From Guyparkeria sp. WRN-7 (GTDB lineage Bacteria > Pseudomonadota > Gammaproteobacteria > Halothiobacillales > Halothiobacillaceae), in contig NZ_LRFH01000016.1 in NCBI RefSeq assembly GCF_001641825.1, positions 62,001 through 126,000 of the forward strand: DNA of 64,000 nucleotides, in the 5' to 3' direction. The notes under the pieces were generated by a model. It saw nothing but the letters and a program-made list of their open reading frames with translations, ran no database searches and was not told where the DNA came from. How positions within the stretch are numbered: position 1 is the stretch's first letter; each line of letters starts with the position of its first letter. Below are positions 46,453 through 53,443 of this stretch, piece after piece. A program made the position numbers and the translations under genes.

Positions 46453-47205
46453 TCAGCCGGGCTCGCGGGGCAGGCGGCGGACCTCCCCGGACTCGCCTTG
46501 CGCCAGCCACTCGAGCAGGGCCGGCATCACGGCGCAGGGGGGCTGCCGGTCTTCGGTGAGCTCGCCGGGAAACCGGGCGTGTCGCAGGCGACTGTTCACC
46601 GCGCCCGGGTCGAAACCGCCGATCCAGACCTCCGGCGATTCGGCCGCCCACTGGCGGATCATGCGCTCGAGCCCGGCGTGAGCGATGTCATGCGCGCTGC
46701 CGAAGGCCTCGGTGCCGCGGTCGGTGAAGAACAGCACCCGGGGGCGGTCGGCGCGTTCCAGCAACGGCCAGCAGGCGCGGGTCAGGGCGAAGGGTGCGGT
46801 CAGATTGACGTGCAGGCTTTCCTGGAACTTCATCAGGTCGGCATGGGCGAGCGGCGCGAGTTCGCCGGCCGTTCCCATGGCATGGACCAGCAGGTCGAGT
46901 CGGCCGAAGGCCTGTTCGATGCCCGTGACCAGCTGTTCGTAGTCCTCGGGAGCGGCGCCGGAGAAGTCGACCGGCTGGATCACCGGTGCCTCGCCACGCG
47001 CGTCGGCCGGCACCTCGGGCAGCACGCGCTCGCTGATGTCGTCGGCCAGTCGTTCGAGCTGATCGAGCTTGCGCCCCAGCAGGATCAGCGTCGCGCCGCG
47101 CGCGGCCAGGGTCTGTGCCGTGGCCGTGCCGAGCGCGCCGCTGGCGCCGTTGATCAGCACGATCTGGCCGGCGAAGGAGGTGTCGGGGCGGGACGAATCG
47201 GTCAT
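46453..47205 (-). CDS. Degenerate short-chain dehydrogenase (YciK-like)
   Basis: 250-aa SDR-fold protein. The cofactor motif is GASGALG with the downstream LLVHAMGTAGEL resembling the NNAG region. The usual catalytic Tyr-x3-Lys appears to be replaced by His-x3-His (AHDIAHAG), and the serine position is also not clear, so dehydrogenase activity is doubtful. YciK-type SDRs neighbour mupP-ubiG in Pseudomonas; here the ubiG group is 3 kb further on. Lies 25 bases after the squalene-synthase-like gene on the same strand. Confidence 0.83.
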   Translation of the reverse strand: MTDSSRPDTSFAGQIVLINGASGALGTATAQTLAARGATLILLGRKLDQLERLADDISERVLPEVPADARGEAPVIQPVDFSGAAPEDYEQLVTGIEQAFGRLDLLVHAMGTAGELAPLAHADLMKFQESLHVNLTAPFALTRACWPLLERADRPRVLFFTDRGTEAFGSAHDIAHAGLERMIRQWAAESPEVWIGGFDPGAVNSRLRHARFPGELTEDRQPPCAVMPALLEWLAQGESGEVRRLPREPG

Positions 47206-47230
47206 CGGTTTTCCTTCGAGGTGAACGGGA

Positions 47231-48106
47231 CTACCAGGCCGCACGCCAGGCAAGCCACCAGCAGCGCAGCGGGCTGATCTCCACCCGCCCGGCCGTCAGC
47301 TCGGCCGGTGCGCTGCGCATCAGGCGCAGGTGTTCGCGGTCGATGGCATTGAGGATGCGAAACAGGCGCGGCGGCCGTCCGGTGGCCTGCCAGTCGTCCA
47401 GGCCGGCGGCAATGTGTTCGAGCTCCTCGCGGAACAGCGCCTCGCGGCTGTCCGGGGCGGTCTCGCGATACAGGTCCGCCTCGTCCAGACCGTGGCGGGC
47501 GAGGGTCTCCTGCGGCACATAGACCCGCCCGCTGCGCGCGTGACGGCCGAGCAGGCGCGCCCGGTCCAGTCGGCCATGCCAGCGGCCCAGGCGTGCCGCC
47601 GCGTCGACCTGTTCGTCGGAGGCATCCAGCAGCCGGGCGTAAAGGGCGAACAGGCTTGCGTAGCGGGCATCGAGGTAGGCCTCGAGGTCGGCTTCCGCGG
47701 CGAAACCCTCGTATTCGAGCTCGATGCGCGCGCCGCCCAGTCGTTCCTCGAGCCGGGCGATCAACGGCGAGTCCTCGCGACGGGCTTCCTCGCCCAGGCC
47801 GAGCGCATCCAGGCCGGCCAGCAGCGACTGGATGACCGGGTGTTCGCTGCGCCCCCGGGTCATGCCCAGCAGCGCCTCGCGCCACCAGTCGAGCTTGGCC
47901 ATCGCGACCTGCGGCTCGCTGACCGTCTCGGGGATCTCGGCCAGCGACACGTCCAGCGCCCGCAGTGCGGTGATCGCCTGCTGTCGATCGGCGGGCAGCT
48001 TGAGGCTGGCGAGCCGGAACGGGCTGCCGACCGGGCGGGCGAGCCGCTCGCATTCGGCGTGGGCCAGATGCGGGTCGACGCTGGGGTTGACGGGTTCACT
48101 GCTCAT
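47231..48106 (-). CDS. Squalene/phytoene synthase family protein (NDUFAF6-like)
   Basis: 291-aa all-helical protein of the trans-isoprenyl diphosphate synthase head-to-head family. The segment ALRALDVSLAEIPETVSE followed by AKLDWWREAL closely follows the pattern of NDUFAF6-type members, which lack proven prenyl synthase activity. The classical paired Asp-rich motifs (DxxxD) are not intact, so carotenoid or squalene synthesis is unlikely. No isoprenoid genes are nearby. Probably in an operon with the SDR. Confidence 0.82.
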   Translation of the reverse strand: MSSEPVNPSVDPHLAHAECERLARPVGSPFRLASLKLPADRQQAITALRALDVSLAEIPETVSEPQVAMAKLDWWREALLGMTRGRSEHPVIQSLLAGLDALGLGEEARREDSPLIARLEERLGGARIELEYEGFAAEADLEAYLDARYASLFALYARLLDASDEQVDAAARLGRWHGRLDRARLLGRHARSGRVYVPQETLARHGLDEADLYRETAPDSREALFREELEHIAAGLDDWQATGRPPRLFRILNAIDREHLRLMRSAPAELTAGRVEISPLRCWWLAWRAAW

Positions 48107-48241
48107 GGGCGCGGATCATATCAGTTCCCGGGAGCCCGCCGGCTCGGCCCTGCGCTCAAGAAATCCGTCGCGCGACCGATACAACGGCAAACAGAGCGTC
48201 TAGTATTTTCCGCCGTTCCGTCGAAATAGGTATCCCCAACA

Positions 48242-49423
48242 ATGAAGCAACCCAGCATTCTGCGCCGTCTCAAGTGGTCGTTTGTCGGCATGGGCGTTGT
48301 CATGGGGGCCATTTTTCCGGTGTTCGCCTCGTTCTTCGTCGAATTCCGTGACGGCATGCTGGGCTGGTTCGTGGTCGGTTGTCTCGGCGCGGGACTGACG
48401 GTGGGGTTCGTCAATTATGGGCTGGCGAACCTGATCCTGCTGCGGCGCATGGGATCGCTGGCACGGATCGCCGCGGCGGTTCGGGACGGCAACCTGACCC
48501 ACAAGTGCACCATTGCGAGCGACGACTCGCTGGGCGATATCGTCGCCAGCGTCAACGCCATGATCGACCAGCTGCACGGCCAGATCGGCGATCTCAACCA
48601 GAGCTCCGATTCGCTTTCCTCCGCGGCGGGCAGTCTCGACGAGAGCGTGTCGAGTGTCATGGCCGCCCAGGGTCGGGTCCAGGCGCAGCGGGAGCGCACC
48701 ATCGGCGAGGCGCGCGAGGTGGCCGACGGCGGGGACCGACTGGTCGACGCGATCGTCGAGGCGGGGCAGCAGGCGAGCGAAATGCAGTCGCGCGCCGAGC
48801 AGACGCGTGACCAGGTCGGCGAGAGCGTCACGTCGATCAGCCGTTCGCAGGAACGTGTCCGCGAGACCGCCGACATCATCACCTCGCTGGTTGCCGCCCG
48901 CGACCGCATCAGCGGCATGACCGCCACTATCGACGCGGTCGCCGAGCAGACCAATCTGCTCGCCCTGAACGCGGCGATCGAGTCCGCCCGCGCCGGCGAG
49001 CACGGCCGCGGTTTTGCGGTGGTCGCCGACGAGGTGCGCAAGCTGGCCGGCCGCAGTGCCGAGGCCGCACGTGAGATCGGGCTGGTGATGGAGTCGCTCG
49101 GCGACGACGTCACGGCCGCCGACACGAAGATGCAGGAGGCCAGCCGCTACTCGTCGGATGCCGAGCGGTCGCTGCAGACGGCCTCCGGCGGGCTGGCCCG
49201 CATGCTCGAGTCGGTGTCGCAGACCGTGTCGCTGACCGGAGAGGCGGCCGGTCACGGTCATCAGCATCAGGCGGCCATCGAGCGGCTGACCGAGGATCTC
49301 AATACCCTGATCGAGGTGGTCGAGCGCAACGGCGAGGTAATGCAGTCGGCGAGCACCGCCGTCGATTCGGTCAATCGCGAGGCCGGCCGGCTGGCCGATC
49401 AGGTGTCGCGCTTCCGGCTCTGA
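48242..49423 (+). CDS. Methyl-accepting chemotaxis protein without periplasmic sensor
   Basis: 393-aa chemoreceptor. Two N-terminal transmembrane helices (about residues 14-33 and 40-66) are separated by only a few residues, so there is no ligand-binding ectodomain. A HAMP domain follows, then the signalling domain with the canonical hairpin [20 protein letters not shown] and [14 protein letters not shown]. It may sense membrane state, redox or interact with other receptors. No CheR/CheB tether at the C-terminus. It stands alone. Confidence 0.93.
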   Translation: MKQPSILRRLKWSFVGMGVVMGAIFPVFASFFVEFRDGMLGWFVVGCLGAGLTVGFVNYGLANLILLRRMGSLARIAAAVRDGNLTHKCTIASDDSLGDIVASVNAMIDQLHGQIGDLNQSSDSLSSAAGSLDESVSSVMAAQGRVQAQRERTIGEAREVADGGDRLVDAIVEAGQQASEMQSRAEQTRDQVGESVTSISRSQERVRETADIITSLVAARDRISGMTATIDAVAEQTNLLALNAAIESARAGEHGRGFAVVADEVRKLAGRSAEAAREIGLVMESLGDDVTAADTKMQEASRYSSDAERSLQTASGGLARMLESVSQTVSLTGEAAGHGHQHQAAIERLTEDLNTLIEVVERNGEVMQSASTAVDSVNREAGRLADQVSRFRL

Positions 49424-49444
49424 TCCGGTACTCGGCGGGCCGCG

Positions 49445-50026
49445 TCAGCCGCGGCCGGTCAACACTCGCCAGGCGACCCGCGCGGCGGCCATCGGCCTGG
49501 CCATCCCGTGGCGTTCGGTCCGGTCGGTGAACCACAGCGACGGGTCGACCTGCCGTTCGCGCAGGATCTGCTCGACCCGGGCGATCGTCAGCCGGTAACG
49601 CCAGCCGCCCAGCCAGGGCTGGCCCAGGGCGGCTGCCCCCTGCAGCACGCCGCGAATCTGCCCGGCGAAGTGTTCGTTGAATCGCCGGAAGGCGAAGTCG
49701 ACCCGCTTTTCCCGCCAGTGCGAGTCGGTGACCCGCATCTCGGCGAGCGTGTCGGCCGGCAGGCGCATGGCATGCCCCGCTGCCCAGTCGGCATGCGCAT
49801 CCAGCCAGCCGTCGAGCATCAGCACCGCCGTGATCAGTCCGTCCACCCGGGCCTGGTCGGCCTTGCCGAGACGCTTGAACCAGGCGGGCCGGAAGGCCGG
49901 CAGGCGGGCGCGGTAGTGCGCGATCAGGTCGCCAAGGTTGGCCGGCTCGGTCACCGGCACCAACGGGGCTTCCCGCAGTTTCACTTCCACGGGCCAGGCG
50001 AGCAGGGCGGTGACGCGGGGGATCAT
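49445..50026 (-). CDS. Hypothetical protein, 193 aa
   Basis: Not recognised. Soluble, basic and Trp/Arg-rich, mainly helical; there is no signal peptide. The ATG at 50026 follows the gph stop by one base (TGAGATG), so it is translationally coupled to gph and is the last gene of the mtaD-ubiG-gph operon. Typical high-GC codon use supports a real gene. Confidence 0.75.
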   Translation of the reverse strand: MIPRVTALLAWPVEVKLREAPLVPVTEPANLGDLIAHYRARLPAFRPAWFKRLGKADQARVDGLITAVLMLDGWLDAHADWAAGHAMRLPADTLAEMRVTDSHWREKRVDFAFRRFNEHFAGQIRGVLQGAAALGQPWLGGWRYRLTIARVEQILRERQVDPSLWFTDRTERHGMARPMAAARVAWRVLTGRG

Positions 50027-50027
50027 C

Positions 50028-50708
50028 TCAGGCGTTCGCCTCGGTCGGGTTGTCGGTTTGGAGCAGGCCGGCGATGTCCTCGGGGCGGTCGATCACCATG
50101 GTCGCGCCCCAGTCCTCGATCGGGCGCTCGCCGTCCAGGTAACCCCAGCGTCCGGCGATGGTCGGCATCCGGGCGGCATTGCCGGCGATGATGTCGCGTT
50201 CGTGGTCGCCGATGTACCAGATGTCCTTTGGCGCCAGCCGCAGCTTGCCCGCGGCGAACAGCAGCGGGTCGGGGTGCGGCTTGGCCCGCTTGAGTTCGTC
50301 CCCGCAGACCACCACCGCCGGGACGAGCTCGAGTGCATCGAGCAGCCGGTGGGTCAGCCCGCCGGGCTTGTTGGTCACCACGCCCCAGGGCATGTCGCGC
50401 CCCTCGAGCGATTCCACCAATGCTTCCAGTCCCGGGAACAGGCAGGTGTGCACGGCCAGGTCCGCGGCATACAGGTCGAGAAAGCGCTGGCGCAGCCGCG
50501 CATAGTCCGCGGCCTCGGGTGTGATCTCCAGGCCGATGCCCAGCAGCCCGCGCGCGCCATTGGAGACATGCGGGCGGATGTCGTCGAAGGGCATCGGTCC
50601 GCGGCCCTGCTCGGCGCGCAGGCGGTTGAGAGCGGCGGCCATGTCGGGGGCGGTGTCGAGCAGGGTGCCGTCGAGGTCGAACAGGATCGCTTGCGGGGCG
50701 GGCAGCAT
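50028..50708 (-). CDS. HAD phosphatase, phosphoglycolate/MurNAc-6-phosphate type (Gph/MupP)
   Basis: 226-aa HAD phosphatase with motif I FDLDGTLLDTAPD, motif II VVTNKP, and IGDHERDIIAGNAA. Gph (phosphoglycolate) and MupP (MurNAc-6-phosphate, cell-wall recycling) cannot be told apart by these motifs. Context favours MupP: in Pseudomonas mupP sits with ubiG, a TRZ/ATZ hydrolase and an SDR, all of which are present here. AAGGAG five bases before the ATG at 50708 sets the start. An inverted-repeat element ends just upstream of that ribosome site. Confidence 0.88.
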   Translation of the reverse strand: MLPAPQAILFDLDGTLLDTAPDMAAALNRLRAEQGRGPMPFDDIRPHVSNGARGLLGIGLEITPEAADYARLRQRFLDLYAADLAVHTCLFPGLEALVESLEGRDMPWGVVTNKPGGLTHRLLDALELVPAVVVCGDELKRAKPHPDPLLFAAGKLRLAPKDIWYIGDHERDIIAGNAARMPTIAGRWGYLDGERPIEDWGATMVIDRPEDIAGLLQTDNPTEANA

Positions 50709-50720
50709 CATGACTCCTTT

Positions 50721-50987
50721 AGGAAACTCTGCATGATTCGATGGCATCTCTGGCTCGCGGGTTTGTTCGCAATCAAGGCGCCGGCTCGAAGGCGGGCTTG
50801 GTGCCCGCCGAGGGGCGGCAACGCCGAGTGCGGGCAAACCCGCGATCCCCGTCCGGGCGGGCCTCCAAGGGCCCATCTGCGGCGTTGCAGCCCTTGTAAA
50901 GGGCGACGGCCCTTCATGGCGGACTGCGCCTTGCATCTGGACCCTTGGAGTCCCGCAGAGACGTCATCGAATCATGCAGAGTTTCCT
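50721..50987. repeat. Structured palindromic element 1 between ubiG and gph
   Basis: 267-base element with terminal inverted repeats: 23 bp perfect (50721-50743 with 50965-50987), extending to 32 bp with three mismatches. Inside are nested pairs: CGCGGGTTTG (50756-50765) with CAAACCCGCG (50835-50844); GCAACGCCG (50818-50826) with CGGCGTTGC (50880-50888); and a GGCGGGC/GCCCGCC hairpin (50791-50809). No reading frame fits a transposase. The arm ends GGAAACTCT and CTCTGG are shared with element 2 at 53141-53236. It supplies the last residues and stop of ubiG. Confidence 0.85.
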
Positions 50988-51705
50988 TTACGAACGCCAT
51001 CAGGTAGTTGACGTCCAGGTCGCGGTCGTTGAGCGAGAACTCGCGCGTGAGCGGGTTGTAGACGATGCCGGTCGAGGCGATCGGTCGCAGTCCGGCCGCC
51101 CGGCCCATCCGGGCCAGCTCGCCCGGGCGGATGAACTGGCGATGGTCGTGCGTGCCGCGCGGCACCATGTTGAGCAGGTATTCCGCAGCGACGATGCCCA
51201 GCAGCCATGACTTGGCGTTGCGGTTGAGCGTCGAGAGGAAGACGTGGCCGCCGGGGCGCACCGCCTCGGCCAGAGCCGCGATGATGCCTGCCGGGTCCTC
51301 GACGTGCTCGAGCATTTCCATGCAGGTGACGACGTCGTACGTGCCGGCATGTTCGGGGGCGAAGCGGGTGATGTCGGCAACGCGGTAGTCGATGTCGAGA
51401 TAGTCCGGGGCATGGTCGCGGGCCACGGCGATCACGTCTTCGGCCAGGTCGAGGGCGGTCACCTTTGCGCCGCTGCGGGCGAGTGCCTCGGCGAGAATGC
51501 CGCCGCCGCAACCGACATCGAGCACGCGGCTGTCGCCGGCGTCGCTGTGCGTCTCGACGAAGGCCATGCGCAGCGGGTTGATCGCGTGCAGCGAGGCGAA
51601 CGGCCCGTCGCTGTCCCACCACTGCCGTGCCAGGCGGTTGAAGTGGGCCAGTTCGTCGGGCGAGGCGCTCGAGGGTGTCTCGGTGGTGTCGGTGGTCGAG
51701 GTCAT
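50914..51705 (-). CDS. ubiG: Ubiquinone biosynthesis O-methyltransferase
   Basis: SAM-dependent enzyme doing both O-methylations of ubiquinone synthesis. 263 aa. Markers: HFNRLARQWWDSDGPFASLHAINPLR, the SAM motif VLDVGCGGGILAEALA, CMEMLEHVEDP and GTHDHRQFIRP. The conserved part ends near DLDVNYLMAF; the final 20 or so residues (from about TLHDSMTS) are encoded by the right arm and interior of repeat element 1, which also provides the stop. The insertion has thus replaced the native C-terminus. Preceded by mtaD at 30 bases. Confidence 0.95.
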   Translation of the reverse strand: MTSTTDTTETPSSASPDELAHFNRLARQWWDSDGPFASLHAINPLRMAFVETHSDAGDSRVLDVGCGGGILAEALARSGAKVTALDLAEDVIAVARDHAPDYLDIDYRVADITRFAPEHAGTYDVVTCMEMLEHVEDPAGIIAALAEAVRPGGHVFLSTLNRNAKSWLLGIVAAEYLLNMVPRGTHDHRQFIRPGELARMGRAAGLRPIASTGIVYNPLTREFSLNDRDLDVNYLMAFVKETLHDSMTSLRDSKGPDARRSPP

Positions 51706-51735
51706 TGCGGGGTCCGCCGATGGGGAAACGTCGCG

Positions 51736-53085
51736 TCAGCCGGCGGGCTTGGCCTGCCGGATCGGCTCGCGCCAGGAATTGGCCCGATCGATGATCGCGC
51801 GGGAGTCGAGATGGCGCAACCGGCCACCGCGCAGCAACGCCCGTCCGTCGACCCAGACGTCGCTGACCTGCCGGCGCGAGGCGCTGTAGACCAGCGTCGA
51901 GACCGGATCGTATACCGGCTGGGTTTCCGGCTCGTCGAGGCTGACCGCGACGAGGTCGGCGCGCTTGCCCGGCTCGATCGAGCCGATGCGGTCGTCGAGG
52001 CCGAAGGCGCGTGCCCCGCCAAGAGTCGCCATGTGCAGGGCCTGGTGGGCGCTGACCGCCGCGGCGTCATTGGCGACCGGCTTGGCGATCAGGGCGGCGG
52101 TACGCATCTCGTCGAACATGTCGAGATCGTTGTTGCTCGCCGCACCGTCGGTGCCCAGCCCGACGTTGATGCCGGCCTCGAGCAGTCTGGCCACCGGGCA
52201 GAAGCCCGAGGCGAGCTTGAGGTTGGACTGCGGCGAGTGCATCACGTGGCTGCCGGTAACCGCGAGCCGCGCGATCTCCGCGTCGGTCAGCTGGGTCATG
52301 TGCACGGCGACCACGCGTTCGTTCAGCAGTCCCAGGCGGTCGAGCCGTGCCAGCGGTCGTTCGCCGTAGGTGGCGACGGCGGTTTCTACCTCGTGAGCGG
52401 TCTCGTGGACGTGCATGTGTACCGGCAGTTCGAGCTGGTCGCTCATGGTGCGCACCCGCTCGAGCGCCGCATCGCCGACCGTGTAGGGGGCGTGCGGGGC
52501 GAGGGTGAACTCGATCCGCGGATGACGGCGCCAGTCGTTGACCAGGTCGATGCCCTTGGCCAGTGCCTCCTCGGGATCGGCCGACCAGGGGTTGGGATTG
52601 TCGATCACCACGATGCCGAACACGCCGCGCAGGCCGGCGGTCTGGACCGCCTCGATCGCCGCCTCGGGGAAGAAGTACATGTCCGAGAGCGTCGTGGTGC
52701 CGCCGCGGATCATCTCCAGGGCGGCGAGCATGGTGCCGTCGTGGACGAAGTCGTGACCGAGCATCTGCCCTTCGACCGGCCAGATGTGTTCCTCGAGCCA
52801 GGTCATCAGCGGCAGGTCGTCGGCCAGGCCGCGCATCAGGCTCATCGCCGCATGGGTGTGACCGTTGACCAGCCCCGGGATCAGGGCGTGCTCGGGCAGG
52901 TCGATCCAGTCGACCGGATGCTCGCTCGCCTGCTGGCGCCGCCGTGCCTCCTCGCGGGGCAGGATTGCCTCGATCTGCCCGTCGGCCACCCAGACGGCGT
53001 GGTCTTCGAGCACCTCGTCGCGCGGGGCGACGGGGATCAGCCAGCGAGGGGCGAAAATCTGGATAGTGGGGTGGTCGTTTGCCAT
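51736..53085 (-). CDS. mtaD: 5-methylthioadenosine/S-adenosylhomocysteine deaminase-type amidohydrolase
   Basis: TRZ/ATZ family metal-dependent hydrolase, 449 aa. Metal ligands: HTH in VNGHTHAAMSLMRG, HVHET, and the aspartate in GTDGAASNNDLDMF. Family members deaminate MTA and SAH to the inosyl products. This gene lies upstream of ubiG and a Gph/MupP phosphatase as in Pseudomonas, which suggests recycling of SAH from UbiG methylation. The ATG at 53085 gives the normal N-terminus; ribosome site weak. Repeat element 2 lies 55 bases upstream. Confidence 0.91.
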   Translation of the reverse strand: MANDHPTIQIFAPRWLIPVAPRDEVLEDHAVWVADGQIEAILPREEARRRQQASEHPVDWIDLPEHALIPGLVNGHTHAAMSLMRGLADDLPLMTWLEEHIWPVEGQMLGHDFVHDGTMLAALEMIRGGTTTLSDMYFFPEAAIEAVQTAGLRGVFGIVVIDNPNPWSADPEEALAKGIDLVNDWRRHPRIEFTLAPHAPYTVGDAALERVRTMSDQLELPVHMHVHETAHEVETAVATYGERPLARLDRLGLLNERVVAVHMTQLTDAEIARLAVTGSHVMHSPQSNLKLASGFCPVARLLEAGINVGLGTDGAASNNDLDMFDEMRTAALIAKPVANDAAAVSAHQALHMATLGGARAFGLDDRIGSIEPGKRADLVAVSLDEPETQPVYDPVSTLVYSASRRQVSDVWVDGRALLRGGRLRHLDSRAIIDRANSWREPIRQAKPAG

Positions 53086-53140
53086 GTCGGAGCGGCGCCT
53101 GCCGGGGTGTGTAACGGGTGGCACGGAGTGCCGCAAAGGA

Positions 53141-53236
53141 AGGGAAACTCTACACGAATGCCATGCCACTCTGGCCTGTCGAGCCGTTCGTGATCAAGGC
53201 GCGCAGAGAGGTATGGCATTCGTGTAGAGATTCCCT
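53141..53236. repeat. Palindromic element 2 upstream of the mtaD operon
   Basis: 33-base arms (53141-53173 and 53204-53236) with three mismatches, of which 17 bases (CTCTACACGAATGCCAT) pair perfectly; loop of 30 bases. The arm plan GGAAACTCT-N17-CTCTGG is the same as in element 1, and both carry a GTTCG..ATCAAGGCGC segment after the left arm, but the 17-base cores differ. No coding capacity. Confidence 0.85.
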
Positions 53237-53258
53237 CCATGTCGCGCCCATCCGGCCA

Positions 53259-53289
53259 TTGTCGGATTTGACGGCTTTCATGCTATCCT
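53259..53289 (+). promoter_or_regulatory. Promoter of argD
   Basis: Extended -10 TGCTATCCT (53281-53289) with TTGTCG 19 bases upstream (53259-53264); TTGACG at 53268 is too close to act as -35 for it. The inferred start near 53296 gives a leader of about 145 bases. Confidence 0.45.
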
Positions 53290-53353
53290 CGCGGACTTGC
53301 CCCTCCGAACCCGATTGTGAAACGGCGTTCGTCGAGCCGGGCAAAAAAACACT

Positions 53354-53443
53354 ATGGATTCAATGCGCTCGTCGTCCCGGGGAGCGCTTTTTTGGTTTTG
53401 TGCCGTCCGGAAAGAGCGGGCGGCGGATCGAGGACAAACGTGA
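53354..53443 (+). CDS. Possible 29-codon arginine-rich leader peptide of argD
   Basis: Short frame starting ATG at 53354 with five arginine codons in 29, whose TGA overlaps the argD GTG (GTGA). Two of its arginine codons fall in the attenuator hairpin. No strong ribosome site is seen, so translation is uncertain. If real it would couple argD translation or sense arginine supply. Confidence 0.35.
   Translation: MDSMRSSSRGALFWFCAVRKERAADRGQT
53365..53393 (+). terminator. Attenuator-like terminator in the argD leader
   Basis: GCGCTC pairs with GAGCGC across an 11-base GC-rich loop, followed by six T. It lies inside the leader, after the promoter and 47 bases before the argD start, so it would stop transcription before argD unless disrupted. 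Confidence 0.6.

Larger units (their letters stand above)
53086..53439. other. Intergenic region between mtaD and argD
   Basis: 354 bases between divergent genes. In order: the mtaD upstream region, palindromic element 2 (53141-53236), the argD promoter (53259-53289) and an argD leader with a short reading frame and an attenuator-like hairpin. Confidence 0.8.

Noticed and set aside
48145-48180. Sigma-28-like sequence (TCAAGAAA ... ACCGATAC) upstream of the chemoreceptor gene
   Set aside because: The spacer is nine bases instead of eleven and the -35 is poor, so it is not called a FliA promoter.
50721-50987. Element 1 as an insertion sequence or MITE with target duplication
   Set aside because: No transposase frame and no clear direct repeat at the borders; kept only as a structured repeat.
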